DNA from: Emiliania huxleyi CCMP1516
Lineage: Eukaryota; Haptophyta; Isochrysidales; Noelaerhabdaceae
Length of the DNA: 64,000 nucleotides
Direction: 5' to 3'
Assembly: GCF_000372725.1 (NCBI RefSeq)
Contig: NW_005201349.1
Span: 184,790-248,789, forward strand
In this document: one piece after another, positions 51,507 to 61,957 of the stretch
How positions within the stretch are numbered: the first letter of the stretch is position 1
Layout of the letters: the number at the start of each line of letters is the position of its first letter
Translations under genes and position numbers: made by a program
The notes under the pieces: model-generated
What the model was told of the DNA's origin: nothing
Seen by the model: the letters and a program-made list of their open reading frames with translations, nothing else
Database searches by the model: none

Positions 51507-51642
51507 CGACAAGACCGGCCGGCGAGAATCCTGGCTTGCTAAATACGGCTTTTTCTTTCTTCGGATCGCTTGTATTGAGAGATAGCTGATTTTTCTTTCT
51601 TTCAAGAAATCAATCGCGCGCGCTGCTCACAAAAGAACAAGC
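51507..51642. promoter_or_regulatory. Short divergent promoter region (inferred)
   Basis: The two divergent genes start 136 bases apart (or only 37 if the upstream ATG at 51605 is used). The segment is AT-rich with CTTTCTTTC runs. No specific element can be named. Confidence 0.35.
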
Positions 51643-52677
51643 ATGCTCTCCCCCGCCAACACAATGAGCGGAGCTCCGGACGAATCCACCGCCACGCCAC
51701 CGCTGAGTGACTCGGAGGAGCGGCCCTTCAGCGAGGGCGAGGTGTCCGAGATGCTCGAGGCCGCCGAGGCGCTCGCCGAAAACAACGAGCTGCTGTACTC
51801 GGACGTGGACGCGCGGCAGGAGCTCCAGGAGCTGCTCGAAGAGCTGCGCGACCCACATTCTGAAAGGGACGTGCAGGAGCGGGGCCGCGTGCTGCTCGAC
51901 CTCCTCGAGTGGCTGGAGTCGGGAGGCGAGGAGCTGGGGGCGGAGGGAGGGGAGGAGGGCTTGGCCGAGGGCGCGCCTCCTGGGCAGCAGCTGCGCCGCG
52001 TGGCCGCGGCGGGCGAGGAGCTGGCGGGCGAGCAGCCGCCCTATCTTGGCGAGCAGGCGCTGGCCGAGTTGTGGGTGGAGGTGGGCGAGTTGTGCAACGA
52101 GGCGGACCTGCCAGCGCTCGAGGACGAGCTCGACGGCTTGCCGCCCGAAGAGCAGTGGGGCTCGCTGCTAGCGGTGCGCCGCTACTTGCTCGACGGGGAG
52201 GCCGAGGAGCAGCGGAGCTTTGAGTTGTGGCAGCCCAGCGGAGAGGAGTTGCTCGCAGTCTGGTCCGACTTGCTCGTCAAGGTGAGCGCCGAGGACGCCG
52301 CCGAGATGCGGACCCTGTGGGAGAAGGCGGACGGGGACGAGCGGCGCGCGCTCGCGTGGGACGTGCGCAGGTACGTCGCCGACCTCGAGGAGGAGGAGGA
52401 GGCGATGGCGGCCGAGCGGCGAGGGGCGGAGGAGTGGTCTCAGGGCGGCGGCGTGCGGCGGCGCGGCGGCGGCGCGGCGGGTGGCGTGGCGGCGGCCTGC
52501 GGCGAGGAGGAGGACGCAAAGGGCTACGCCAAGCGGGGACTCCGGGGCGGCTTGCTCGGCGACTCCGGGGCGAAGCAGCGGCGCCGCAGCTGGCTCGTCG
52601 CTGCGGTCGGCCTCTCTCTCGCCGCAGCCGCGGCGGGCCTCCTTGCGGCCGCCGCCGGCTGGCTCAGCCTGCCCTGA
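51643..52677 (+). CDS. Acidic protein with C-terminal membrane anchor
   Basis: 344 residues in one exon; M8 is an alternative start. The first 270 residues are very acidic and predicted helical (EVSEMLEAAEALAENNELL, ELQELLEELRD). Leu-rich segments with conserved-looking Trp residues recur about every 70 residues (LWVEVGELCNEADL, VWSDLLVKVSAEDA), hinting at internal helical repeats. A Gly/Arg-rich linker follows. The last 30 residues form one hydrophobic span (SWLVAAVGLSLAAAAAGLLA), giving tail-anchored topology. I do not recognise the family. Confidence 0.65.
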   Translation: MLSPANTMSGAPDESTATPPLSDSEERPFSEGEVSEMLEAAEALAENNELLYSDVDARQELQELLEELRDPHSERDVQERGRVLLDLLEWLESGGEELGAEGGEEGLAEGAPPGQQLRRVAAAGEELAGEQPPYLGEQALAELWVEVGELCNEADLPALEDELDGLPPEEQWGSLLAVRRYLLDGEAEEQRSFELWQPSGEELLAVWSDLLVKVSAEDAAEMRTLWEKADGDERRALAWDVRRYVADLEEEEEAMAAERRGAEEWSQGGGVRRRGGGAAGGVAAACGEEEDAKGYAKRGLRGGLLGDSGAKQRRRSWLVAAVGLSLAAAAAGLLAAAAGWLSLP

Positions 52678-53130
52678 GGCGCGGCGCGGCCGTGTCCCTT
52701 CGTACCCCAAGGGGTTCGCATCGCCCACAGCGCGATTTAGAACACGGCTCAAGCGGGCTCTTGAGTACGGCTCTATTGGATGACGCAAATCGGTCCACGG
52801 GACTGCTCTATGTTGTTGATATGCTAATGTGTTGCTGCTACGGGCGTGCCGGTAGTGACGCGTTCACATCGCGCTGTCGAGTGTCTCGCAACTCGCATTT
52901 ATGCCATGAAGGCACCGTGGGTGGGCCTTTCCACAACTGACATAATAACAAACCACATGCACATACTCCGATGCAACTCAGACGCAGACTATTCCCTGAG
53001 GCGGCGGCTCTCGCACGGCCACCAGCCACCACCACGATCCCAAAGCCAAAAATGAAAAACCAAGCACGGAGAGACCACAACCGTCCACCGACCCACCGGA
53101 CCAAGCTCCACAGCACAGACATGCACACCC
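52678..53130. other. Intergenic
   Basis: 453 bases with no recognised gene. An upstream exon of the repeat protein could lie here, because AGGCAG precedes GTTCACAG near 53167-53180. Confidence 0.45.
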
Positions 53131-54372
53131 TTGGCCCCTCGGCTAGGTGGCGGGGCGGCGGCGTCTGAGGCAGGTTCACAGACTGTAGCCGACACCAAGG
53201 AGGAGGAGAAGCGACGGGCGTACTTTGAGTGGGCGATATCGACCGGGAACGCGCACGAGGCGCGGGCCGTCGCGGTGACTGAGGAGGACTACGCTCGCAT
53301 CGCGGTTCTGGAGCAGGGAAGCGGGATGCCGTCGGCTGGGGCCGACCCTGCTGCCACCACCGCTCCGTCCGGCGCTCACCCGCTCGACCGCGACGGCGAC
53401 GGCGTCATCACAGGCTCTGAGAACGCCCTCGGCGATGAGGAGAAGCGACGGGCGTACTTTGAGTGGGCGATTGCGTCAGAGAATGCCGCCGAGGCCCGGG
53501 CGGTAGCGCTGACAGAGGAGGACTACGCTCGCATCGCGGCTGTCGAACAGGTCGGAGCGGCGAGCGAGTCCGGCCCAGCCACGGACGATGGGGAGAGAGG
53601 CAGAATACCAACCACAGAGGAGGAGAAGAGACGGGCGTCCTTTGAGTGTGCGATGTCCGCGGAGAACGCGCACGAGGCGCGGGCTGCAGCGCTGACGGAT
53701 GAGGACTACGCTCGCGTCACGCGCCTCGAGAAGGCGGAGCTGGAGAGAGAGATGAACCTCGACATGGGAGCGGAGGTCTTGGAGGGGAAGACGGTCAACG
53801 AGATCAAAGCGCTCGGAAAGTCCCGCACCGTCTTCGGGAAGGGGCGCTTCTCGAGGTCGAGGAGCAACTCCCCTCGCAGCTATTCCTCCCCAGGGTCAGC
53901 GCGCAGCGAGGCGTCGACTGACCCGTCGGAGAAGGGGCGTCGGCAACGACCGTGGCGGCGGCGGCGGCAAGACGAGTCGCAGAAGGATGAGGAGCCAGGG
54001 CAGTCTGCTCACCTGCTCGACCGCGACGGCGACGGCGTCGTCACAGGCTCTGAGAATGCCCTCGGCGATGAGGAGAAGCGACGGGCGTACTTTGAGTGGG
54101 CGATCGCAGCGGGGAGCGCTACCGAGGCCCGGGCGGTAGCGCTGACGGAGGAGGACTACGCTCGCGTATCGGCGCTGGTGCAGGACAAGGTGGTGGCGGC
54201 CGAGACCATCGTCAGTGTCGCGGGAAGCCATGTCGACAGAGAGCCGGAGCGGAGGGAGGAAGGGGCGGCGGGGGAGCAGCACGGCGGAGGCGACGCTGCT
54301 GCTGCGCCGCCTCTCGCGCACACTGCATTACTGGATGAGGAGGCGGAGGTGTCAGAGGAGCTGGAAATCTAG
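53131..54372 (+). CDS. EF-hand-like and KRR-repeat protein
   Basis: 413 residues. Four units of about 45 residues begin EEKRRAYFEWAI (or EEKRRASFECAM) and run through ENAxEARAVALTEEDYARI. Two canonical EF-hand loops, DRDGDGVITGSE and DRDGDGVVTGSE, have acidic residues at positions 1, 3, 5 and 12, and each directly precedes a repeat. A Ser/Arg-rich segment (SRSRSNSPRSYSSPGS) lies in the middle, and the C-terminus is acidic. I infer a calcium-responsive repeat protein, function unknown. The start is uncertain: residues 1-25 may be untranslated or intron-derived. Segment 53457-54070 is duplicated inverted at 50739-50124, where the gene instead continues to a J domain. Confidence 0.65.
   Translation: MAPRLGGGAAASEAGSQTVADTKEEEKRRAYFEWAISTGNAHEARAVAVTEEDYARIAVLEQGSGMPSAGADPAATTAPSGAHPLDRDGDGVITGSENALGDEEKRRAYFEWAIASENAAEARAVALTEEDYARIAAVEQVGAASESGPATDDGERGRIPTTEEEKRRASFECAMSAENAHEARAAALTDEDYARVTRLEKAELEREMNLDMGAEVLEGKTVNEIKALGKSRTVFGKGRFSRSRSNSPRSYSSPGSARSEASTDPSEKGRRQRPWRRRRQDESQKDEEPGQSAHLLDRDGDGVVTGSENALGDEEKRRAYFEWAIAAGSATEARAVALTEEDYARVSALVQDKVVAAETIVSVAGSHVDREPERREEGAAGEQHGGGDAAAAPPLAHTALLDEEAEVSEELEI
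53457..54070 (+). repeat. Inverted duplication arm
   Basis: Partner of 50124-50739. The two arms are separated by about 2.7 kb containing the gap and two unrelated genes. Confidence 0.88.
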
Positions 54373-56786
54373 AGCGCGGGATCCGGGAATAGCCTCGCTC
54401 GGCTCTCGTCTCTCGAGCAGGCTTGACTCGAGATATCGTCGAGCGAGACAGATACGAGAATCGAGCGATCGAAAGCCGAGACACCTGATTCCGGCGCCCC
54501 GCGAGGAACAGGAGTCTCTCTCAGGCCACCTGGACCTGCACACCTGCCACCTCGGTCCTCTCGCATCTCGCTCGGGCCTCGGCTCTCGCCCCGCGGGCGC
54601 TCGTAGGTGCTAGGACCCTAGGTGTCGTGTGTACGTCGTAGAGCTGCGCTAGCTCGTACGTTCAAGCAATGCCTCGAACCATGCATGCGCGTTCTGTCAA
54701 GTAGAGGTGTTATCTCGTCAACCATTTCAATGATACAAAAGCATTCCACGCAGCGCTGCGGGCGAGCCTATCCTTCCCGTCTTCGCGCCGCGCCGCGCGC
54801 TCTCGCTCTCCCCCCCCCCCCCCCCCCCCCGTACGCTCTGGCCTCTCTGCTCTCCATCTCTTTGCCGCGATCACGGTGCCACCGGCCCTCTCGCCGCACG
54901 GAGTTACGCTCTCCTCTCATCTCCAGGTGCATGTAGCACATCGCTGCATGCAGATACAAGCGTCCTGGAACCAGAAATCGCCCTCGTGCACCGCGTCGTG
55001 CACACACTTTAAGACTCAACGGCCCCCAGGAACAAGGCGGATCTCTCACTCAAAGATCGTCTGCAGGCGCAGGCCTGGCGCCCTCCTGCTCATGCTGGCG
55101 CACAGTGAGCAAGGGAGCACAACACCGCGGGCTGAGCGTTGCCGCTGTCGTGGGGTACGCAGGCGCACAGCCTTGACGACGGGCAGTGAGACAGAGCTGC
55201 ACTTGGCTTCCCGCGCAGTCCTGTCCTCGTCAAAGGAGAATTGGAGGTCCATGAGGCTGAGCCGCCAAGCAGCGCGAGACCTTGGTTGCTGAGCCGTCGT
55301 CCACGAGCTCGTTTTTTGCGCGATTTTTCTCACGGCGTCTTAGACGCAGCAAAGAAAAAAACAGCCACTTAATCACTGGTCGCCATTGCACCGCGTCGTG
55401 CACACTCTCAAGACTTAACGGCCCAGTTACTGGCGGGCCCGTCAGTCTTGCAAGCAAACAAGGGGACTCTCTCACGCAAAGTTCGTCTGCAGGCGCTAAA
55501 TACAGGCAAAACACTTAATACAGGCGCAGGCCTGGCGCCCTCCTTCCTGCTTGTTGGTGCCCTCGTTTTTATTTGCTGTTATTGAGAGAGCTTTCGTTGT
55601 TAAGAGAGAGAGATTTTTGAAGACCAACAAGAAATCACGACGGTCACAGAGATTTGGGCTCGGCAGCTTGTCAGCCCTCAGCCGAAGCTGGGGCCGGTCC
55701 CGTAGCCGAGAGAGCCCGCGCCGATGAGTTCGACGCGGTTGGGGGGGACGAATGCCTGAAGGAGAGGGAGGCGAGGCCAGAGGCAGGCTCAGCTGCTCTC
55801 GGGTGATCTCGCTTTGGTGGCCGAAGGACCCGATGGTCCTGTCACATTCGCGCTCCGAGTCGTGGGGGTAGAAGAATTCGAGTGGGCATCGAGTCAACAC
55901 TTCCTTGTAGTACAGCGGACCGCCAGGCTCGCCGGCAGCATCCGCAGGGAGGCAGCATATGAGGCACCCGTCTTCTGGAGAGCTCAACAGCTGCGGCCGC
56001 GATGGCGGAGGTCGGCCGCGAGCGAGCAGCTTTTGGCTGCGGGATCGAATCGCGGAAGGCTCATGCCCTCGCGGAGCGACGCGGGTCGCGCGGCGCGCGC
56101 GTGTGCGAAATGCGACAACAGACGACAGACGACAGACGACTGAGCGCTGTACGACTGAACGACCGTCGCCGCAATCGCCACCGCCGCTATTTTGACGAGC
56201 AGCGCGAGCGCGCTCGTCGGCGGCCAGCCGTCGCGGGCCGGGCCGAGCCCGGCCTCAACCGGCCGCGCCGCCGCAGCAGGCCGGGAGGCCCGAATGGCGG
56301 CCGACCAGCTGATAAGGATGTCTTCTCTTCGTTGTTAATACAAGCCAATGGTCCCTGGTAGCAGTCACTCGCACACACACGCCGCACTGCACCGCGCGCC
56401 CGCCCACCGCCCCGCCCAGGCGGGAAAGAGATGAGGAGATGGGACAGCGAAGGAGGAGCACAAACACGTATGGGAGGGTTCAGTTGTGCGCCACGCTGCC
56501 CGGCGTTTCTCACTTTCCGGGACAGCCCCGCCCTTTCGAGGCAGGAAGGTGACGACTACCCCATACGTCCAGTCCGAGCCTGGCTGTTCTTCACCTTCCT
56601 ACCTACCGTGTGTGTGTGCCTACCTACCTACGCCCTGTTGCTTTACCCCATCGCCGACCGCCCACACCCCTCTCCTCGTTCCCCCCTCATCTTCTCCAAC
56701 CTCGACGAGCCGACGATCCGCTGACATATGAGCACGCTGATTTTTCTTTTTTCTTTCGCTTCCCGACGGGCTCACACGCTCGCAGC
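54373..56786. other. Intergenic, repeat-containing
   Basis: No confident gene in 2.4 kb. It contains a poly-C run (54811-54830), the diverged direct repeat listed separately, and a short block at 56568-56598 shared with the 302-base insertion at 32.3-32.6 kb. TACC repeats follow near 56607-56635. Frames at 55500-56360 show no domain. Confidence 0.5.
54988..55540 (+). repeat. Diverged direct repeat of about 110-150 bases
   Basis: Two segments, about 54988-55085 and 55388-55540, share CACCGCGTCGTGCACAC, an AAGACT(C/T)AACGGCCC block, a TCGTCTGCAGGCGC block and CAGGCCTGGCGCCCTCC. The second has extra sequence between the blocks. Confidence 0.75.
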
Positions 56787-57776
56787 ATGCTGCAAGAGGA
56801 GGCCACGCGGATGCGAAAGGAGGGCCACTTTCGTGACGCCTCCCTTCAGTGGCGCGAAATGCAGTTCTGGCTCGAACAGTGTACCAACTACTCGCAGCAG
56901 GCCGCCATCATCCTCGGTTTTGCCTTTGCGTCCTTCAGCGCCGACAACCTCGGCGTGCTCCCGTGGTCAGACATGCCGCTCACCTCCGGAACATTTGTCG
57001 TCGCCTCGACGGTCGGGATGGTCTCAGCGCTTTCGGTGGTCGCGTTTGCATCGCACTTGATGCTCGCATCAGAGAGACTAGCAATGACGACCGCCGTAAA
57101 GGTGGCGGCGGTAGCGGTGCGCTCGCGCATGAGTCTCGTCGTCGTATGCTACATTATCTCGTTGCTGTCGCTCATCGTCGCGGCTATGTCGCTCCTCTTT
57201 ACGATGTGCGACTACAAGGACGAGAACCACGGCGGCGACCGTGCCGAGGACGTGTGCAACCGCGCCGCCTCGGTCTCGGCGGCCGTCGTCGCCATCGCCA
57301 TCGCAGGGAACTTCATCGCCGTCCGCAACACGCGGCGGATGGTGCGGCAGGCAAAGGGGCGAGACGGCAAGCGGCACAAGTCCTTTCATCTCTCGCGCAT
57401 CGCCACGCAGGCTCATCCGTGCCCTGCCCCGAGCCCCGCGGTCTGTGACCATTCATTCGCACGTCTCGTTGACCCACCTCGCCACCTCACCACCTCGCCG
57501 CCTCTCACCACATCACTGACTGACTCCCAAACTCGCGACCCGTCCCCCGACACACGCAGCGGCAGCCTCACGTCCCGCCGCACCGCCGCACCGCCGCAGC
57601 TTCGCGAGCACCACGAGATCATCGGCGTGACGCGAAACTCGACCGGGCACAGCGACGCCGCGGGCAGCTCGTTCGAGGACGCGGCGGAGGTCTCCCCCTT
57701 CCGCTCGGGCGCGGCGCGGACGCTGCCGCAGCGGGAGGTTGCGGTGAGCCACGACAGCTACTACACGAGGTTTTGA
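56787..57776 (+). CDS. Four-TM membrane protein (Orai-like layout, unknown)
   Basis: Start chosen at 56787 (MLQEEATRMRKEGHF); the frame is open to 56610. A charged amphipathic N-terminus (RDASLQWREMQFWLEQC) leads into a first span near YSQQAAIILGFAFASF. Further spans follow around FVVASTVGMVSALSVVAF, SLVVVCYIISLLSLIVAAMS and AASVSAAVVAIAIAGNFIAV, then a long Ser/Pro/Arg-rich cytosolic-type tail. The layout recalls Orai-type calcium channels, but the selectivity-filter Glu of Orai TM1 is not in place, so I do not claim channel function. The partner at 63079 has the same layout. Sequence around 57411-57560 may be a retained intron, though removing it breaks the frame. Confidence 0.6.
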   Translation: MLQEEATRMRKEGHFRDASLQWREMQFWLEQCTNYSQQAAIILGFAFASFSADNLGVLPWSDMPLTSGTFVVASTVGMVSALSVVAFASHLMLASERLAMTTAVKVAAVAVRSRMSLVVVCYIISLLSLIVAAMSLLFTMCDYKDENHGGDRAEDVCNRAASVSAAVVAIAIAGNFIAVRNTRRMVRQAKGRDGKRHKSFHLSRIATQAHPCPAPSPAVCDHSFARLVDPPRHLTTSPPLTTSLTDSQTRDPSPDTRSGSLTSRRTAAPPQLREHHEIIGVTRNSTGHSDAAGSSFEDAAEVSPFRSGAARTLPQREVAVSHDSYYTRF

Positions 57777-58196
57777 GGGTGGGGTGCGGCATTGGGGGTG
57801 CGGTGGCGGGAGGGGGGGGGGAGGGGGCGTCGTGCGGTGAGAGAGTAGAGAGACGTGGTGGTTGCTCCGCCGCCAGAACCGCCGTTCTAACTGACCTTGG
57901 CTTTGCTCCTTGGAGCTAAACATGCGAGGGATCTCGAGAGAGGGGCCGCAGAGTAGAGGGTGGAGTACGCGGGTCAGCTATACCCAATACCGTAGCAGCG
58001 CCGACCGGGCGTGAACGACCGGCATGGCATCGAGTGCCGACACACACACACACACACGACTAGTCGCCGCCGCAAGGCTTAGGCGCCGGCGGGTACTTGA
58101 CGAACCTGTTGCCGTCTGCGTCCTCGGTGGTGAGTCCGACCACGTGGCCCTCCCCGTCCTTACTGGTGCTGTCTCTTTTTTTGGCAGCGCGCCTCG
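57777..58196. other. Intergenic
   Basis: 420 bases with a G-rich run near 57807-57830 and a short (CA)n near 58042-58055. No gene recognised; an upstream exon of the Cys-rich gene is possible. Confidence 0.45.
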
Positions 58197-59234
58197 GTGT
58201 TAGAGCGCGCGGCGCTCCAGCAGCGCTCTACACCCATGAAAGCGGCCAGCTGCTCCTGCTCGACCCCCCGCTGCTTCGCCGACCCATCCTGCATGGATCA
58301 GTCCGTTGACGGCCTCGGCTGCGGCGCCGACGGCACCGCGACCTGTCGCTTCTGCGGGGACACTGCTGGAAAATTCCGAGCGTGCCCGTCGCCGCCGGCG
58401 CCGCCGCCCTTCGACTGCTCGGCCGTCGACCCACACGAGTGCTCATGCGCCGCGCCGCAGCCGCTCTGCGCCTTTGACAGCACCTGCAGCCACGGCGGTC
58501 TCGGCTGCGGCGCCGACAGCAAGAAGTGTTGCCGCTTCTGCGGAACTCCTCCCTACGACCCATGCCCTCGCGACCCGCCGCCATTGCCGCCGCCGCCGCC
58601 GCCGCTTTTGCCGTTGCCGCCGCCGCCCACGCAGCTTCCGCCTTGGCCGCCGCCCCCTTCTTTGCCGCCGCCGCCGCCCCTTCCGCCCCGGTGGCCTGAT
58701 TGGCCGCCGGGGCCGTCTTACCTTCGGATTCCGCGGCGGTTCTTTTCCCCTTCGCGGGTTGTTCCGCCCCCCGATAGCTCGTCCCTTGGAGGTTTCTCGT
58801 GGGCTGGAGGGGGGAAGGGAGGAGGCGAGGCGCCCCCAAAGTGCGTCTCCCCTTTTGAGGTGCACCGGATACTCCTCCTCCTTTGGGCCTCTCCGGTGGA
58901 GCCCCCCCCTTCCCCCCCCCCACGGCCCCTTTCAAAACACATTTTAAGGCCCCCCCCCCCCCCCCTCCCTCCCTCCGCACCTCCCCCTGCTCCCGCACTG
59001 GGCAGGACTCGTGGGCACCCAGCCGCGTCCTGCAGCGGGCGGCGGGCAAGGCGGCGGCGGAGGAGGAGGCGGCGGAGGCGGCGGTCGAGGCGGCGGAGGC
59101 GGCGGCCGAGGCGGCGGAGGCGGCGGCCGAGGCGGCGGAGGCGGCGTCCGAGGCGGCGGCGGAATCACAAGCGGCGGGCCGTCTCTCGAATGCCCAGGAG
59201 AGGGAAGGGGGGAGGGTGGCGGCGGCGGCGATAA
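58197..59234 (+). CDS. Cys-rich tandem repeat and Pro-rich protein
   Basis: The protein-like part is residues 15-125: two tandem Cys-rich units of about 45 residues. Each has a CSC start, several further Cys, GLGCGAD, then CRFCG. A Pro-rich stretch follows (PPPLPPPPPP and similar), as in cell-wall or extracellular-matrix proteins. After about 58700 the frame becomes low-complexity and is probably not real. Disulfide-rich units suggest secretion, but I see no clear signal peptide, so an upstream exon is likely missing. I recall comparable GLGC...CRFCG repeats in haptophyte surface proteins; function unknown. Confidence 0.5.
   Translation: MLERAALQQRSTPMKAASCSCSTPRCFADPSCMDQSVDGLGCGADGTATCRFCGDTAGKFRACPSPPAPPPFDCSAVDPHECSCAAPQPLCAFDSTCSHGGLGCGADSKKCCRFCGTPPYDPCPRDPPPLPPPPPPLLPLPPPPTQLPPWPPPPSLPPPPPLPPRWPDWPPGPSYLRIPRRFFSPSRVVPPPDSSSLGGFSWAGGGKGGGEAPPKCVSPFEVHRILLLLWASPVEPPPSPPPRPLSKHILRPPPPPLPPSAPPPAPALGRTRGHPAASCSGRRARRRRRRRRRRRRSRRRRRRPRRRRRRPRRRRRRPRRRRNHKRRAVSRMPRRGKGGGWRRRR
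59040..59170 (+). repeat. Ala/Glu-coding GCGGAGGCGGCGGCC repeat
   Basis: Eight or so units of about 15 bases, translating to AEAAEAAAEAAEAA on the plus strand and poly-Pro on the minus strand. It resembles the Ala/Glu tract of the CCCH gene at 21760-21860. Coding status unclear. Confidence 0.7.
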
Positions 59235-59589
59235 TTGTGGCGGCGGCGGCGGAGCCGGAGGACTTGCTGCAGGGGGCGCTTCAGGTCCTCTCGCCGGGGG
59301 GGCGGGCGCCCCCCATTGTTGTACTATGTCGTAAAGCGCCGATGGTGATGTTGTTGAAGGTGCCGTCGCGGGGGGCGCCCACGACCCTCGACTATTGGGC
59401 AAAGGTCAAGGCGCCGGCATCTCCGCACACCTGTGCACCTCCTATGCATACTCCGCATCTCAGAGCTCCGCACCTCGGATCTCCAAACACACCCCACACT
59501 CCGCACCTCCGCATCGCTAGCATTCGATGGACTCGCTCCTCTCCGCTGCCGTGACTTGGGCGACTCTGCCGCTCCTAGGACGGAGTGAG

Positions 59590-59966
59590 CGGCGGGCTGC
59601 TGGCGGGCAATGGAGCGGGCGGCGCCTCGCCACAGCCACCGCAGCAGGGGCTCGAGCCGCCTACCGCCGACACGGTCGGGGGCGGAACGAGGGTGGGCAG
59701 CGAGGTTGGCAGCGCGGCGGGCAGCGCGGCGGGCAGCGCGGCGGCGTCGAGCGCTTTCGGCCCCTCCGACGAGAGAGGGCTGTTGCAGCTATGCGCCCGG
59801 TGTCGCTTCACGCTTGCCTGCGCGACCCCATGTAGGCCTCTCTGACGAAGGCCCCACCCCGGCGTCACGCGCGCCGCGGGAGGCGCCCGTGTGGGACTCG
59901 GACTCGTTCGTGTCGTACAACCGTTCGGCGAGCCGACCAAAGGCGAAGCGCGTGTGGGAGTTTTGA
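59590..59966 (+). CDS. Possible 3' exon, unknown gene
   Basis: The frame ends with a natural-looking C-terminus, EAPVWDSDSFVSYNRSASRP, followed by KAKRVWEF and a stop. It is preceded by Arg/Ala-rich sequence. An acceptor-like CCTAG near 59578 and the C-rich tract at 59410-59520 suggest this is the last exon of a gene starting upstream, perhaps the Cys-rich gene. Low confidence. Confidence 0.3.
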
Positions 59967-60908
59967 TGAGCGGAGAGAAGGCATCTCGGCAGTAAGGCTT
60001 AAGACTCTAATTTCTCGGCTCTATGTAATTAATGACATTTGAAATCATGAATGGCGGCGTCTGGAGAGGCCACCACGGCCGGGGGCGGTAAGTGGGTGAT
60101 ACGGGGTGTGGACCCTGAGTTGACCAGGGGTTGTGCGCTGGGCCCTCCTGCTCGGCTCCAGCCGGTAGACAAGTCTTATCATCAACAGAGTAGATGGATC
60201 TGACCTCGGGGCCGATGTGACCCAGCGCTGGTAGCGTGGTTTTACCTCCCCCCCCATGGTCTCACAGTGTGCCGGCAGTCGCCGAGCAGTGTCGCTCACA
60301 CAAGCCGCAGCACAAGTGACTGAGGGCCAGTGAGGGCGAGCCCATCGCTGTCACAGCTGTGGCAGCCGCACAGTAGGCTATGTCAACTGTGCAGAGTGTG
60401 TGAGCAGCAGAGGAGCTGCTCTCCAGGCTTCTGTCGCAAAGAGCTGCATGCCACCGAAAGCGCTGTCGAGGTTCGCCGAGCGCGGCGCAGGTTGGAGGAA
60501 GCCGTCACCGACGAGCGCGTTGGACTTTTCACTCCGGACAAAGACGGGCACACAGCGGACGGTGCGGGGCGTGTGCCCGTCATAGCGGCGAGGCGCGGGA
60601 CCGTCTGTGGCGACGTGGGTCGCGTCCTCCGATTTCCTCAACTCAGGGTCCGCTCCCTCTAGGAGGGTGATAAACGACCATCACACCGGACCCCTCCATC
60701 CCCCCAAACACAGTCCAAACCGACGGCGACGCGCGGCGGAATCACGAATCTGGTTTTGAACAAAAGTTTTGTGGTGGTGGTGTGGGTGTTGTTGATTGGT
60801 GGTGGTGTGGTGACCAGTGTACGGCTTTATTTACGCCGGCCGTCCCGTCACTCCGTCTCCTCAGAGCTGAGCCTGAGGTTAAAGCCTCATCCCACTCATG
60901 CACGCGTG
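59967..60908. other. Intergenic
   Basis: No recognised gene. A GGTGGTGTGG-rich stretch lies near 60770-60815. Confidence 0.5.
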
Positions 60909-61957
60909 TCACGGCCGTTCCTCGCTATGCGCTCGCCCACCCACGCTGCCGCCGCGCTGGAGGCGGCTGACCTGCACGTCCCTCCACGCGGCCGCCGACT
61001 CCACCGGGTGCGACAGCGCGACCATCCGCGAAGACGTCTGTGCGAGGTGCTTCGTCACCTCGAGTGAGAGCGCGTGCTCGAGGCCACGCTGCGCGCCCAA
61101 GCCCAAGCGCGCATAGACCTCGTCACGCGGCCACGAAATATAGCGGCTTGCCGGCTGCAGGCGCACCGTCGCCGAGGCAGGCTCGCCGTGCAGAAACGAG
61201 ACCTCGCCAAAGAGGCCACCCGTCCTCTCGATCGTCACGCCGTCGCCCAGGTGGATCACGCCCGTCCCGTCGAGCAACAGCACCAGCACGTCGTTGGGCA
61301 TGCCCTTTGTGATCACCTCGCGGTCTTCAATGTCACGCACCGCAGCCTCGCGGCCGAGCGCAAACAGTCGGCGGAAGTCGGCCGCACTCATTGAGCGCGA
61401 GAAGATCTGTCTGTACCCTGCTCCTCCTCCGCCGATAGCTTCACACACCGTTCGGAAAGCAGCCGGCAAGCGTAGAAGGCATTGAGCGCCAGATAGAGGG
61501 CATTCCAACGGAGTGGCAGCCACAGCGTCTTGCCAATCGGATGGTAATAGTTAAATATGCAGGCAAACGAGCACGATGCGGTCGCAAGCAATCGGAGCGA
61601 CAGCTCCGAGGGCGAGGCAAACGAGAGGCCCGTGAGGATGAAAGCCGCGTGGCCAGGCCACTCTGGCCGAGCCGAAGGCCACCACGAGCTGAATCGTGAT
61701 GAGGCGGGTGTGCTACTTGACACGCCCCGACGCAGCGTACTGTGGCCGTCAGGTCGTCGCCACCCGCACCTGTGCCCTGCACGCGTGCGGCAAGCTTGTG
61801 CTTGCAGCGAGCGGACCAGTAGCGATGGAGCGTTCCAGCGTAGCAGCGATGGAGCGTTCCAGCGTGGCAGCGGGCGCGCGCCGCGCTCCACGCCAAGCAC
61901 AGTCGCCGCACGCATCATCGGCTTGTTTACCCTCTTGCGACCCGATGCTTCACTCAT
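60909..61957 (-). CDS. Popeye-domain-like (cNMP-binding) membrane protein, frameshifted
   Basis: Two minus frames are needed. Frame A (secure from about 61651 to 61405) encodes three hydrophobic spans (HAAFILTGLSFA, LLATASCSFACIFNYYHP, WNALYLALNAFYACRLLS) ending KLSAEEEQ. Frame B (about 61404-60909) continues YRQIFSRSMSAADFRRLF, then a cyclic-nucleotide-binding-type beta-barrel with VLVLLLDGTGVIHLGDG, GGLFGEVSFLHGEPASATV and YISWPRDEVYARL. Three spans plus this barrel is the Popeye/POPDC layout; animal members bind cAMP and regulate excitable membranes. The frames join perfectly if one base is added in the GGG run near 61407, so a one-base deletion (real or sequencing) is the simplest explanation. 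The N-terminus before 61651 is uncertain. Confidence 0.65.

Noticed and set aside
58883-59554. Ala/Glu-rich plus frame and Pro-rich minus frame as genes
   Set aside because: Both are produced by one simple repeat; neither frame has an independent domain, so I list only the repeat.
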